Position numbers and translations under genes: made by a program
NCBI GenBank assembly: GCA_020638335.1
Contig: JACKIT010000008.1
Span: forward strand, 1-52,988
Length of the DNA: 52,988 bases
Origin: Rhodospirillales bacterium
Lineage (GTDB): Bacteria; Pseudomonadota; Alphaproteobacteria; Micavibrionales; Micavibrionaceae
Reading direction: 5' to 3'
Part shown: positions 24,618 through 32,892 of the stretch, piece by piece
How the letters are laid out: every line of letters starts with the position of its first letter
Numbering within the stretch: position 1 is the stretch's first letter
Notes under the pieces: model-generated
Databases searched by the model: none
Told to the model about the DNA's origin: nothing
Seen by the model: only the letters and a program-made list of their open reading frames with translations

Positions 24618-24975
24618 GTCTTCCCGGACTTGTTCCGGGATCCATTTATCCCGTAGCTATACCGTTGTATAAATCTTCCCAGTGCGGATTATACTCGTTA
24701 ATCACATTGATTTTCCACTGGCGTTTCCAATTTTTAATCTGCTTTTCTCTCCTTATAGCATTTTCAGGATCATCGAACTGCTCATAATAGACCAAATCTT
24801 TGACATCATGCTGTTTTGTAAACCCTTCGACTATACCTTGCTTGTGTTCCCAGACTCTGCGGACAAGGTCCGATGTCACCCCCGTATAAATTGTGCCGTA
24901 TTTCTTGCTGGCGAGCATATAAACATACATTTTCGTATTCCGCGATGGATCCTGAAACAAGTTCAGGATGACGTT
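24618..24975 (-). mobile_element. GIY-YIG cassette 3: nuclease-domain gene between two palindromic arms
   Basis: The left arm (24618-24645) is gtcttcccggacttgttccg followed by ggatccat. The right arm (24945-24973) is its reverse complement with about six differences (atggatcctgaaacaagttc, then aggatgac). Each arm is also a small hairpin (cccggacttgttccggg and cctgaaacaagttcagg). The enclosed gene's stop touches the left arm. The cassette splits sufS from sufT without breaking either gene. Confidence 0.7.
24646..24930 (-). CDS. GIY-YIG domain nuclease-like protein (cassette 3)
   Basis: This is a single GIY-YIG domain of 94 residues: YVYMLASKKYG and TIYTGVT strands, conserved Arg in LVRRVWEHK, GFTKQHDVKDLVYYEQFD, the metal-site Glu in IRREKQIKNWKRQWK and the C-terminal NPHWEDLYNGI. 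All signature residues are present. I start it at ATG 24930. Ten further codons upstream are partly repeat-derived. It lies inside the SUF operon but has no evident functional link to Fe-S assembly. Confidence 0.9.
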   Translation of the reverse strand: MYVYMLASKKYGTIYTGVTSDLVRRVWEHKQGIVEGFTKQHDVKDLVYYEQFDDPENAIRREKQIKNWKRQWKINVINEYNPHWEDLYNGIATG

Positions 24976-24982
24976 TAAAACA

Positions 24983-26206
24983 TTAACCGAGCATATCCTT
25001 TACCTTGTGCAGACCTTCTACCAGTTGATCTATATCCTGTCTATTAGAATACAGCCCCAAAGAGGCGCGCACTGTGGCGTCTAGGCCGAAGCGCTGCATC
25101 AGCGGCATGCAGCAGTGATGCCCGGCGCGCACGGCGACGCCGCATTGGTCGAGGATCATGCCGATGTCGCTAGGGTGGGCGCAATCCATGGTGAAGCTGA
25201 ATATGCCAGTCTTTTCTGTGCCCAGCCCATAGAGTTTCAATCCGTCGATTTCCTTTAGCCGTTCATGGCCGTAATTGCGCAAGGCCGCTTCGTGTGCGGT
25301 GATGTGTTCGTATCCCACGTTTTGCACGTAATCAATGGCGGCCCCGAGACCGATCACCTCGACAATCGCGGGGGTGCCGGCTTCAAAGCGATATGGAGGT
25401 TCCTTGAAGGTCGTGCCTTCAAAGCTGACACGTTCAATCATATCGCCGCCGCCCTGGTATGGCGGCATGGATTCGAGCACTTCAGACTTGCCATATAGCA
25501 CACCGATACCCGTGGGACCGTAGAGCTTATGGCCGGTGAAGACATAAAAATCCGCATCCAGCTCCGTGACATTGACAGGGGCGTGAACGATGGCTTGGGA
25601 ACCATCGATTAAAACTTTAGTTTTTGGATTAAGTTTACGCACCAACTCTATGAGTTTATTTACAGGATTAATAACGCCGAAAGCGTTAGAAATCTGTACG
25701 CATGCAACAAGTTTGGTTTTTTCGCTTAGCAACGTTTCAAATGCATCAAGATCAAGCGCACCATCATCGCGAACGGGAATCACCTTAATCGTAAAGCTGA
25801 TTTCTTTTTGCAGGAGTTGCCAGGGTACGATATTGGCGTGGTGTTCCATTTCAGTAAGAATGATTTCATCTTCGGGTTTTAGATATGTACGCCCCCATGT
25901 TTGGGCAACCAGATTAATACTTTCGGTCGCATTACGGGTGAAAACGATCTCTTTTTCGGATTTAACGCCCATAAAGCGGGCTATTTTTGCGCGTACAGAT
26001 TCAAAATCAGCTGTTAAGTCCTGCGAAATACGATAAAGACCGCGATGAATATTGGAATAACCGCTTTCAAGCACTGCGTCCATCGCTTCAATAACTGCAC
26101 GTGGTTTTTGCGCGCTGGCGGCTGTATCGAGGAAGGCGAGTGGCTTACCGTTCATGGTCTGAGCCAGAACGGGGAAGTCATCGCGATAGTTCGGGGTATC
26201 TATCAT
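24983..26206 (-). CDS. sufS: Cysteine desulfurase SufS
   Basis: SufS removes sulfur from cysteine as a PLP-dependent persulfide donor for Fe-S cluster assembly. The protein has about 407 residues. The PLP lysine is in FTGHKLYGPTGIGVLYG, the aminotransferase-fold residues are in TEMEHHANIVPW and LIDGSQAIVHAP, and the persulfide Cys is in RAGHHCCMPLM. The start at ATG 26206 (MIDTPNYRDDFP) overlaps the sufD stop as ATGA and matches the family's N-terminus. A longer frame from 26230 would overlap sufD by 28 bases. No separate SufE or SufU partner is visible in the window. Confidence 0.96.
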   Translation of the reverse strand: MIDTPNYRDDFPVLAQTMNGKPLAFLDTAASAQKPRAVIEAMDAVLESGYSNIHRGLYRISQDLTADFESVRAKIARFMGVKSEKEIVFTRNATESINLVAQTWGRTYLKPEDEIILTEMEHHANIVPWQLLQKEISFTIKVIPVRDDGALDLDAFETLLSEKTKLVACVQISNAFGVINPVNKLIELVRKLNPKTKVLIDGSQAIVHAPVNVTELDADFYVFTGHKLYGPTGIGVLYGKSEVLESMPPYQGGGDMIERVSFEGTTFKEPPYRFEAGTPAIVEVIGLGAAIDYVQNVGYEHITAHEAALRNYGHERLKEIDGLKLYGLGTEKTGIFSFTMDCAHPSDIGMILDQCGVAVRAGHHCCMPLMQRFGLDATVRASLGLYSNRQDIDQLVEGLHKVKDMLG

Positions 26207-27159
26207 ATTTTCAGCGCTACGTGCAGCCATTTTTCCGTTTCCTTCAGGATTTGATCGCGGATTTTCTCATCCACAATTTTATCCACAACCTCATCTACAA
26301 AGGATTGGATGAGTAAAAACCGCGCTTGGGCTTCGTTCAAGCCCCTTTGGCGCAGATAAAAGAGCGGCTGTTCGTCGAGTTGTCCCGTGGTGGCACCGTG
26401 AGAACATTTTACATCATCGGCGTAAATTTCCAGTTCCGGTTTGGTATCCATTTCAGCCTCGGGGGAAAGCAAAAGCGCGTTGGAGAGCTGGTAAGCATCT
26501 GTTTTCTGCGCTTTTTGGTGTACGTGCACTTTACCCTGAAAAACGCCACGAGCTTTATCATCGAGGAGTGAGCGGTAAAACTGGTTTGAGCGGCTGTGCG
26601 GCGCTTGATGTTCAATCAAAATGGTTGTGTCGCCGTGTTGCTCGCCGGCCAATAGATTCACGCCATTGAAGGAGATTTCAGCGTTTTGGCCGTCAATGAC
26701 CGCGTGGATTTCGTGGCGGGAGAGTTTGGCGCCACTATTGAGGGAAAAACCGTTGTAGAGCGCATCACGCGCGACTTTAAAGCTGACCATGTTCGTATGT
26801 ACAGCTTCAGGCGCATCGTTTTGGATGCGGATATGGTGAAGATGAGCGCCCCGGCCCAGTTCGATTTCTGTGACCATGTTTTTCCAATAAGCGCCTTCAC
26901 CTTCGTGGCGCTCGATAATCGTGGCTTGCGCACCCTGCTCCAAAACGATCTTCAAACGCGGCTGTGAGTGCTGACCATCGATGCCTGTGAACAGAATATC
27001 CTCTGGTTGTTCACAGACTTCTCCACGGTTTTTGTGGATAACCACTTCCTGTGGTTGATCAGCCAGCACGAGATTGGCCGGAAGCGTACGGCCCAGATTG
27101 GTGTATTTCCAAGCCTCGTCTTTGGGCATGGGTAAATTTTTAAAATCCAATGGTTTCAT
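26203..27159 (-). CDS. sufD: Fe-S cluster assembly protein SufD
   Basis: SufD pairs with SufB in the SufBC2D scaffold on which clusters are built. The 318-residue protein is shorter than E. coli SufD but typical for alphaproteobacteria. It starts KPLDFKNLPMPKDEAWKYTNLG. The C-terminal core contains LEIYADDVKCSHGATTGQLD and LFYLRQRGLNEAQARFLLIQ, as expected. It is followed by sufS with a 4-base overlap. The gap to sufC upstream is filled by a word-type inverted repeat. Confidence 0.95.
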   Translation of the reverse strand: MKPLDFKNLPMPKDEAWKYTNLGRTLPANLVLADQPQEVVIHKNRGEVCEQPEDILFTGIDGQHSQPRLKIVLEQGAQATIIERHEGEGAYWKNMVTEIELGRGAHLHHIRIQNDAPEAVHTNMVSFKVARDALYNGFSLNSGAKLSRHEIHAVIDGQNAEISFNGVNLLAGEQHGDTTILIEHQAPHSRSNQFYRSLLDDKARGVFQGKVHVHQKAQKTDAYQLSNALLLSPEAEMDTKPELEIYADDVKCSHGATTGQLDEQPLFYLRQRGLNEAQARFLLIQSFVDEVVDKIVDEKIRDQILKETEKWLHVALKI

Positions 27160-27161
27160 TT

Positions 27162-27254
27162 TTAAACTACAGAGCTAAACAGAGAACACAGAGATCTTAC
27201 AGAAAGAAAGAAAATCATCCCCTCTCTGCGACCTCTGTGATCTCTGTAGTTAAA
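27162..27254. repeat. Inverted repeat built of acagag/ctctgt words between sufC and sufD
   Basis: The left arm is tttaaactacagagctaaac followed by agagaacacagag. The right arm is the reverse complement with changes (ctctgcgacctctgtgatct, then ctgtagttaaa). It is made of repeated ACAGAG-like words and interrupts the SUF operon at a gene boundary. Confidence 0.75.
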
Positions 27255-27261
27255 TAACATT

Positions 27262-28023
27262 CTACGCCGCCTCATCAAGAAATTCGGCGTAGCCTTTGTC
27301 TTCCAGTTCTTTGGCCAATTCTGGGCCCCCGGTTTTGACGATTTTGCCCTTGGCCAAAACATGCACGACGTCGGGCTGGATATAATCCAGCAGGCGTTGA
27401 TAGTGGGTGATGACCAGGAAGCCACGATCGGGGCTGCGCATGGCATTCACACCATCGGCGACAACTCTGAGCGCATCAATGTCCAGACCGCTGTCGGTTT
27501 CATCGAGAACGCAAAATTTCGGCTCCAGCATCGCCATTTGCAGAACTTCATTACGCTTTTTCTCACCGCCCGAAAAGCCGACATTGACGGCGCGTTTCAT
27601 CATATCGTCCGAAATGTCGAGCTTGGCGCAGGTCGCCTTGATCCGTTTGAGCATGGCGAGGGCATCGAGTTCTTCTTCACCGCGCTGTTTGCGCACCGCG
27701 TTGATTGCGGTTTTGAGGAAAGTGCTCATGTTGACACCGGGAATTTCGACCGGATATTGGAAAGCGAGGAACAGGCCGGCAGCGGCGCGCTCCTCAGGGG
27801 CAAGTGCCAGCAAATCAACACCATCAAGCGTGACGCTGCCTTTGGTTACTTCGTAATCTTCACGCCCGGCCAAAACGTAAGACAGGGTTGATTTTCCCGC
27901 CCCGTTCGGGCCCATGATGGCATGGACCTGCCCCGCTGGAACATCAAGTGAAACCCCTTTCAGGATTTCAACTGTGCCTTCATCTGTTTCGATAGATGCG
28001 CGAAGATCTTTGATGTGCAGCAT
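27262..28023 (-). CDS. sufC: Fe-S cluster assembly ATPase SufC
   Basis: SufC is the ABC-type ATPase that drives conformational change of the SufB-SufD scaffold. The 253-residue protein has Walker A in IMGPNGAGKSTLSYVLAG, the signature region VGFSGGEKKRNEVLQMA, Walker B in CVLDETDSGLDIDAL and the switch His in VITHYQRLLDYI. It is soluble, and there is no membrane partner besides the small gene 28043-28429, which is not a typical ABC permease. Confidence 0.97.
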   Translation of the reverse strand: MLHIKDLRASIETDEGTVEILKGVSLDVPAGQVHAIMGPNGAGKSTLSYVLAGREDYEVTKGSVTLDGVDLLALAPEERAAAGLFLAFQYPVEIPGVNMSTFLKTAINAVRKQRGEEELDALAMLKRIKATCAKLDISDDMMKRAVNVGFSGGEKKRNEVLQMAMLEPKFCVLDETDSGLDIDALRVVADGVNAMRSPDRGFLVITHYQRLLDYIQPDVVHVLAKGKIVKTGGPELAKELEDKGYAEFLDEAA

Positions 28024-28042
28024 AAAGTTACTCTATTTTAAG

Positions 28043-28429
28043 TTATAACAGCAAAAGAGCGAGGCCGAGAATAATACCGGAAATACCATCAAGCCAGATC
28101 CATTTGCGGACAAACTCCTTTTGCACAAATGCCTGTATTAAGCGCGGGCGCATCAATAAAATAAGCGCTTTGAAGAAAGCTAAATAGCCAATTACCATTA
28201 AAATGGTTGAGGCCAATGTTTCCCAATTGTTATAAAAAGCGATAATCGAGAGCGAAATTGGCAAGACTAAAATACCGGCAACAAGGCTTAAGGCATCATT
28301 GTCGATAAAAAGCGCTGTGAATTCTTCCCAAGGCTGACGCGCAAAGAAGCAGGAGAGTCCTAAAACCAGGTAAAACCCGCCGAAAAACAGTAAAAACGGC
28401 TCGGTGTTAATATAATCTGCAATCATCAT
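28043..28429 (-). CDS. Unknown small inner-membrane protein inside the SUF operon
   Basis: This 128-residue protein has four hydrophobic segments: about 12-29 (FLLFFGGFYLVLGLSCFF), 47-65 (LSLVAGILVLPISLSIIAF), 72-93 and 113-128. The loops are short, and a conserved-looking KEFVRKWIWLDG precedes the last segment. It lies between sufB and sufC on the same strand with gaps of about 20 and 43 bases, so it is probably co-transcribed. I know of no SUF subunit like it. It could simply be a passenger gene. Confidence 0.75.
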   Translation of the reverse strand: MMIADYINTEPFLLFFGGFYLVLGLSCFFARQPWEEFTALFIDNDALSLVAGILVLPISLSIIAFYNNWETLASTILMVIGYLAFFKALILLMRPRLIQAFVQKEFVRKWIWLDGISGIILGLALLLL

Positions 28430-28472
28430 CGTTCTGCTCCTTGTTCAGCTTTCTACTCGTTTTAGTGTACAC

Positions 28473-29948
28473 TTATCCAACGCTTCCTTCCAGTGAGATG
28501 CCGACAAGTTTTTGCGCCTCGACTGCGAATTCCATAGGTAAATGCTGCATCACCTCACGAGCGAAGCCGTTGACAATGAGTGCCAGCGCCTCTTCCTCAC
28601 TTATTCCGCGCTGCATACAGTAGAATAGCTGGTCTTCTGAGATTTTTGAGGTTGTGGCTTCGTGTTCTAAGTTTGCCGATTTATTGCGGCTTTCGATATA
28701 GGGCACGGTGTGAGCACCACATTGGTCGCCGATCAACAGGGAATCGCACTGGGTAAAGTTACGGGCACCTTCTGCTTTGGGCAGAATCTTAACCAACCCT
28801 CTGTACGTGCTATTGGAATGGCCGGCACTGATGCCTTTTGAGACAATGCGGCTTTTCGTGTTTTTACCGATATGGATCATTTTCGTACCGGTATCAGCCT
28901 GTTGACGGCCGTTGGTGATGGCCACGGAATAAAATTCGCCTTGAGAGTTATCGCCTTTGAGAATGCAGGACGGGTATTTCCAGGTGATGGCTGAGCCGGT
29001 TTCGACCTGCGTCCAACTGACTTTTGAGTTACGCCCTTCACACAAAGCGCGTTTGGTAACGAAGTTATAGACACCGCCTTTGCCCGTTTCGAAATCACCA
29101 GGGTACCAGTTTTGTACGGTGGAGTATTTGATCTCCGCATCATCGTGAGCAATCAGTTCAACCACGGCGGCGTGAAGCTGGTTTTCATCGCGCATAGGGG
29201 CGGTGCATCCTTCCAGATATGATACGTACGATCCTTTATCAGCGATGATGAGGGTGCGTTCGAATTGGCCGGTATTGAGTTCGTTAATGCGGAAATAGGT
29301 TGACAGTTCCATCGGGCAGCGTACACCCGGCGGAATATAAACGAAGGAGCCGTCGGTGAAGACTGCACTGTTGAGGCAAGCATGTTTATTATCACCGGGC
29401 GGGACGACCGAACCCATATATTTTTTTACGAGTTCAGGGTGTTCCTTGATGGCTTCGGAGATTGAACAAAAAATGACGCCTGCTTCTTTGAGTTTCTCCT
29501 TGAAAGTTGTAGCCACAGACACAGAGTCGAATACCACATCAACAGCGACAGGGCTACGATCCTGCACACCAGCGAGTATTTCTTGCTCACGCAGCGGAAT
29601 GCCCAGTTTTTCGTAGGTTTCAAGCAGTTTGGGGTCAACCTCATCCAGGCTCTTTGGCCCCTCGCCCGCACTTTTAGGCGCGGCGTAATAATAAGCGTCC
29701 TGATAGTCGATAGGCGGGAATTCAACCTTGGCCCATTCGGGTTCAGGCATTTCCAACCACCGGCGATAAGCTTTGAGACGCCACTCTAACATCCATTCAG
29801 GTTCGTCCTTTTTTGCCGAAATAAAACGTACGATGTCTTCTGATAAACCTTTGGGGGCTTTATCCGTTTCGATATCGGTGACAAAGCCAGCCTCGTAACG
29901 CCCGGCCATATCCGCAACGGTTGCAATCGTTTTTTCAGAGATGCTCAT
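28473..29948 (-). CDS. sufB: Fe-S cluster assembly protein SufB
   Basis: SufB is the scaffold subunit on which the nascent Fe-S cluster is assembled. The 491-residue protein has the N-terminal YEAGFVTDIETDKAPKGLSE, LKAYRRWLEMPEPEWA, the central RCPMELSTYFRINELNTGQF with CTAPM further on, and the C-terminal SRNKSANLEHEATTSKISED with FYCMQRGISEEEALALIVNG. Its start overlaps the stop of the upstream rrf2-type regulator gene by 4 bases (ATGA), so regulator and SUF genes form one operon. Confidence 0.97.
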   Translation of the reverse strand: MSISEKTIATVADMAGRYEAGFVTDIETDKAPKGLSEDIVRFISAKKDEPEWMLEWRLKAYRRWLEMPEPEWAKVEFPPIDYQDAYYYAAPKSAGEGPKSLDEVDPKLLETYEKLGIPLREQEILAGVQDRSPVAVDVVFDSVSVATTFKEKLKEAGVIFCSISEAIKEHPELVKKYMGSVVPPGDNKHACLNSAVFTDGSFVYIPPGVRCPMELSTYFRINELNTGQFERTLIIADKGSYVSYLEGCTAPMRDENQLHAAVVELIAHDDAEIKYSTVQNWYPGDFETGKGGVYNFVTKRALCEGRNSKVSWTQVETGSAITWKYPSCILKGDNSQGEFYSVAITNGRQQADTGTKMIHIGKNTKSRIVSKGISAGHSNSTYRGLVKILPKAEGARNFTQCDSLLIGDQCGAHTVPYIESRNKSANLEHEATTSKISEDQLFYCMQRGISEEEALALIVNGFAREVMQHLPMEFAVEAQKLVGISLEGSVG

Positions 29949-30397
29949 GGGCGCTTATCCCTTTTCTTAATTTGCGAGCAACATTTGGGCCGGGCCATCA
30001 TATCAGCCAATGTTACGGATTCAAGTGCTTCACGCAGCGCTCTATGTACATCATCCCAGCGGCCCTTGACGGTGCAATGTTTTTGGTAGTCACAAATATC
30101 AGCGCTGCCCTCGACACAGGCGGTCAGTGAAACAGGCCCTTCAATCGCTGTAACGATTTGAGCAACGTCAATTTGCGCAGGCGACTTTTTGAGCCGATAG
30201 CCACCATTAGCACCGCGAATTGATTGTACCAGCCCTGCTTTGGCCAGAAGTTTAAGGACTTTTGCGACTGTAGGTTCAGGCAAACGCGTTTGCCCTGCCA
30301 CTACCACAGCGCTGACTGGCGTTTTTTGCTGTGCAAGATCTGCCAGAGTGACTACAGCATAATCTGCAAGACGCGATATTTTAATCATTACACTCAA
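29945..30397 (-). CDS. Rrf2-family SUF operon regulator
   Basis: This 150-residue winged-helix regulator matches the Rrf2/IscR type that leads many alphaproteobacterial suf operons. The DNA-binding part is ISRLADYAVVTLADLAQ through EPTVAKVLKLLAKAGLVQSI and RGANGGYRLKK. Three cysteines in LTACVEGSADICDYQKHC match the Fe-S ligand loop of IscR-type sensors. The C-terminus adds a second Cys pair (RPKCCSQIKK). It likely senses cluster status and controls its own operon. The start may be ATG 30397 or 30388. Confidence 0.92.
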   Translation of the reverse strand: MSVMIKISRLADYAVVTLADLAQQKTPVSAVVVAGQTRLPEPTVAKVLKLLAKAGLVQSIRGANGGYRLKKSPAQIDVAQIVTAIEGPVSLTACVEGSADICDYQKHCTVKGRWDDVHRALREALESVTLADMMARPKCCSQIKKRDKRP

Positions 30398-30570
30398 TCC
30401 GGACTAAAAACGTACGATTTAAATGTCATGGCTGGCTGCAGACTTCAAGGGAAAAACTTTAAAAAATTTGGATAAATTTACAAAAACAACCCTTTGAATA
30501 AAAAACATAACGCATTCAATGATAATATTTTGCGTAAGTAGACGCTCAATACTTCTCAAAGGTTTCCCCG
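30398..30570. promoter_or_regulatory. Divergent control region of the SUF operon and the fused synthase gene
   Basis: This 173 bp AT-rich gap separates divergent genes, so it should hold the promoters of both. Being directly upstream of an Rrf2-type gene, it is the expected site for autoregulation. I see no clear match to the known IscR site and assign no operator. Confidence 0.4.
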
Positions 30571-32892
30571 ATGTCTATTCGTCTTTACACGCCCCTCTTT
30601 GCTTTTACGTTACTGATCAGCGCTGCCTTGCTGTTTTCCGTGCAGCCGATGTTTTCGAAAATGATCCTACCGTTGCTTGGTGGAACGCCTCAGGTGTGGA
30701 ATACGGCGATGTTGTTTTTTCAAGTCTGCTTATTGGGTGGATACGCGTACGCGCATGGCACCAGCCGGTATTTAAGCGTACATACACAGTCTGTACTCCA
30801 TATCATATTGCTGGGAATTTTCGCGGTGGTTTTGCCGTTTGCGATCCCTGAAGGCTGGGTTCCGCCTGCGCAAAAAGACCCTACGCTGTGGCAGCTTTCC
30901 CTGATGGCGATTACTGTCGGAGGGCCTTTTTTCGTGCTGGCGGGCAGCGCACCCATGCTGCAACGCTGGTTTGCGGAGACGGATCACCCGGATTCACACA
31001 ACCCTTATTTTCTTTATGGCGCGAGTAATTTGGGTTCAATGGCGTCTTTGTTAGCATACCCGGTGCTGATAGAGCCTTTTATGAATTTGCCCATGCAATC
31101 CGAAAGCTGGATGTATGGATATTTCGGCCTCATCGCTTTTACGTTTTTAAGTGCGGCGTTGGTCTGGCGGTTTAAGAGTATTAAAACACCTGCTCAAGAC
31201 ACGGTGCCAACAGCTGAGACTGAACCTGTTAGTTGGGGAATACGACTGCGGTGGATTTTCCTGGCCTTTATTCCTTCTTCCCTTATGCTGGGCGTAACCA
31301 CGTATATTACTACGGATATAGCCTCTGTACCCTTATTATGGATTTTGCCGCTGGCGATTTATGTGGGGACGTTCATTTTGGTATTCGCACGCAAGCCTCT
31401 GCTCAGCCAAATGCGCATCAATCAGGGGTTTGATATATTTGTGCTGATTTTGATACTGCAGCTCTTATGTTTTTCACACAATATTGCCATCGGCGTTGCG
31501 TGGTTTGTCGCCCTGCATATGTGTTTGTTATTTTTTGCTGCCATGGTGTGCCACAACGCGCTTGCCGCAGCGCGCCCCCATGCGGCACATTTGACAGAGT
31601 TTTACCTGCTTATGTCACTTGGCGGAGCGCTTGGCGGCTTCTTCAATGCTATCATTACGCCGCAATTCTTTATTCTGCCGATTGAATATGCACTTATGCT
31701 CTCACTTGCCGTATTTATACGATTTGGCCTGGATGCCAAACTTTCCCTTCCTCAATCTATTCGTGCTTTTAGTGAGAGCTTAAAAATAAAAGGGCTCGAT
31801 GCGATTTTAAATTTGGATGGGCTGCTTATTTTTATTGTTGTTATCGGTATTGCTCTTCCCATTGGAGGTATGGATTTTGTCTTCAAAGCCGGAGCTGCAT
31901 TTTTTATTTGCTCAGCCTTGATGTTGCTTCAAAAAAAGCCATGGCTGATCAGTTTTTGCGTTCTCTTTATTCTATTTGCCTCCCCGATGGGATTGGATAT
32001 GCACAGAGCCCTTCAAGGCAAAGTTATTTATCATGACCGTAACTTTTTCGGTGTCATCAAGGTTTTTGATATTGCGAGCGGTGAGCGCATTATGATGAAT
32101 GGAACAACCGACCATGGACGGCAAGTGTTGAAAGAGGAACATAAACTTGAGCCTATTTCTTATTACAGCAAGGAAAGCCCCCTGGCGGATGTGTATGAAT
32201 TTTACACTCATGTTTCGCGTGCCCAAGAAATTGCTGTGATTGGCCTTGGTGCGGGGTGTGTGGCTTGCTATCGCACGCCGGAGCGCCATTTTGATTTTTT
32301 CGAAATAGATCCCAAAGTTGTTGAAATTGCCGAAAACGAGGCGTTGTTTACCTTCCTGTCTGACTGCGGCAGTCCCTATGACGTGATTATTGGCGATGGA
32401 CGTATGACAATCGCTGAAAAGCCAGACAAACATTACGATATTATTCACGTCGACGCCTTTAGCTCCGACAATATTCCGGTGCATATCATGACAAAAGAAG
32501 CTGTTGAGCTGTATTTAAGAAAGCTCAAGGATGATGGCGCCTTGATTATGCATGTTTCAAACAATTATCTTGATCTTGAGCCTGTCGTTACAAGCATAGC
32601 GGAAGAGATCGGCATTCCTCATCTTGCCCGTGTTTCACCGGGCGGAACGCTTGAGGGTACGGATATTCATTATCATGCGGCCCATGGCGTTGTACTAACC
32701 CGCAACGAAAAATTGCTTCGTGAATTCGAGAAAAATAATTGGGGCCCCGGGATTTCCAGGAAAGGTGTAAAAACCTGGACAGATGATTATTCGAACATCG
32801 TCAGCGTGATCGGTAACAAAACTGTAGCTATACGCCATAAGATCAGCAATCCAGAGCTTTATGAAGACAAAGCCGCTATTTCGTCGCCTTAA
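30571..32892 (+). CDS. Fused multi-span membrane protein and spermidine synthase-like methyltransferase-fold protein
   Basis: The 773-residue protein joins two parts. Residues about 1-480 contain a dozen or more membrane spans, beginning FAFTLLISAALLFSVQPMFSKM and including AGSAPMLQRWFAETDHPDSHNPYFLYGASNLGS-like loops typical of this fusion family. Residues about 500-720 resemble spermidine synthase: EIAVIGLGAGCVACYRTPER, HFDFFEIDPKVVEIA and YDIIHVDAFSSDNIPVHIMT. Known annotations call this family fused MFS/spermidine synthase. Whether it makes polyamines is not established. The Asp in the aminopropyl-transfer position appears present (VDAFSSD). Its end overlaps prfC convergently by 17 bases. 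Confidence 0.88.
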   Translation: MSIRLYTPLFAFTLLISAALLFSVQPMFSKMILPLLGGTPQVWNTAMLFFQVCLLGGYAYAHGTSRYLSVHTQSVLHIILLGIFAVVLPFAIPEGWVPPAQKDPTLWQLSLMAITVGGPFFVLAGSAPMLQRWFAETDHPDSHNPYFLYGASNLGSMASLLAYPVLIEPFMNLPMQSESWMYGYFGLIAFTFLSAALVWRFKSIKTPAQDTVPTAETEPVSWGIRLRWIFLAFIPSSLMLGVTTYITTDIASVPLLWILPLAIYVGTFILVFARKPLLSQMRINQGFDIFVLILILQLLCFSHNIAIGVAWFVALHMCLLFFAAMVCHNALAAARPHAAHLTEFYLLMSLGGALGGFFNAIITPQFFILPIEYALMLSLAVFIRFGLDAKLSLPQSIRAFSESLKIKGLDAILNLDGLLIFIVVIGIALPIGGMDFVFKAGAAFFICSALMLLQKKPWLISFCVLFILFASPMGLDMHRALQGKVIYHDRNFFGVIKVFDIASGERIMMNGTTDHGRQVLKEEHKLEPISYYSKESPLADVYEFYTHVSRAQEIAVIGLGAGCVACYRTPERHFDFFEIDPKVVEIAENEALFTFLSDCGSPYDVIIGDGRMTIAEKPDKHYDIIHVDAFSSDNIPVHIMTKEAVELYLRKLKDDGALIMHVSNNYLDLEPVVTSIAEEIGIPHLARVSPGGTLEGTDIHYHAAHGVVLTRNEKLLREFEKNNWGPGISRKGVKTWTDDYSNIVSVIGNKTVAIRHKISNPELYEDKAAISSP

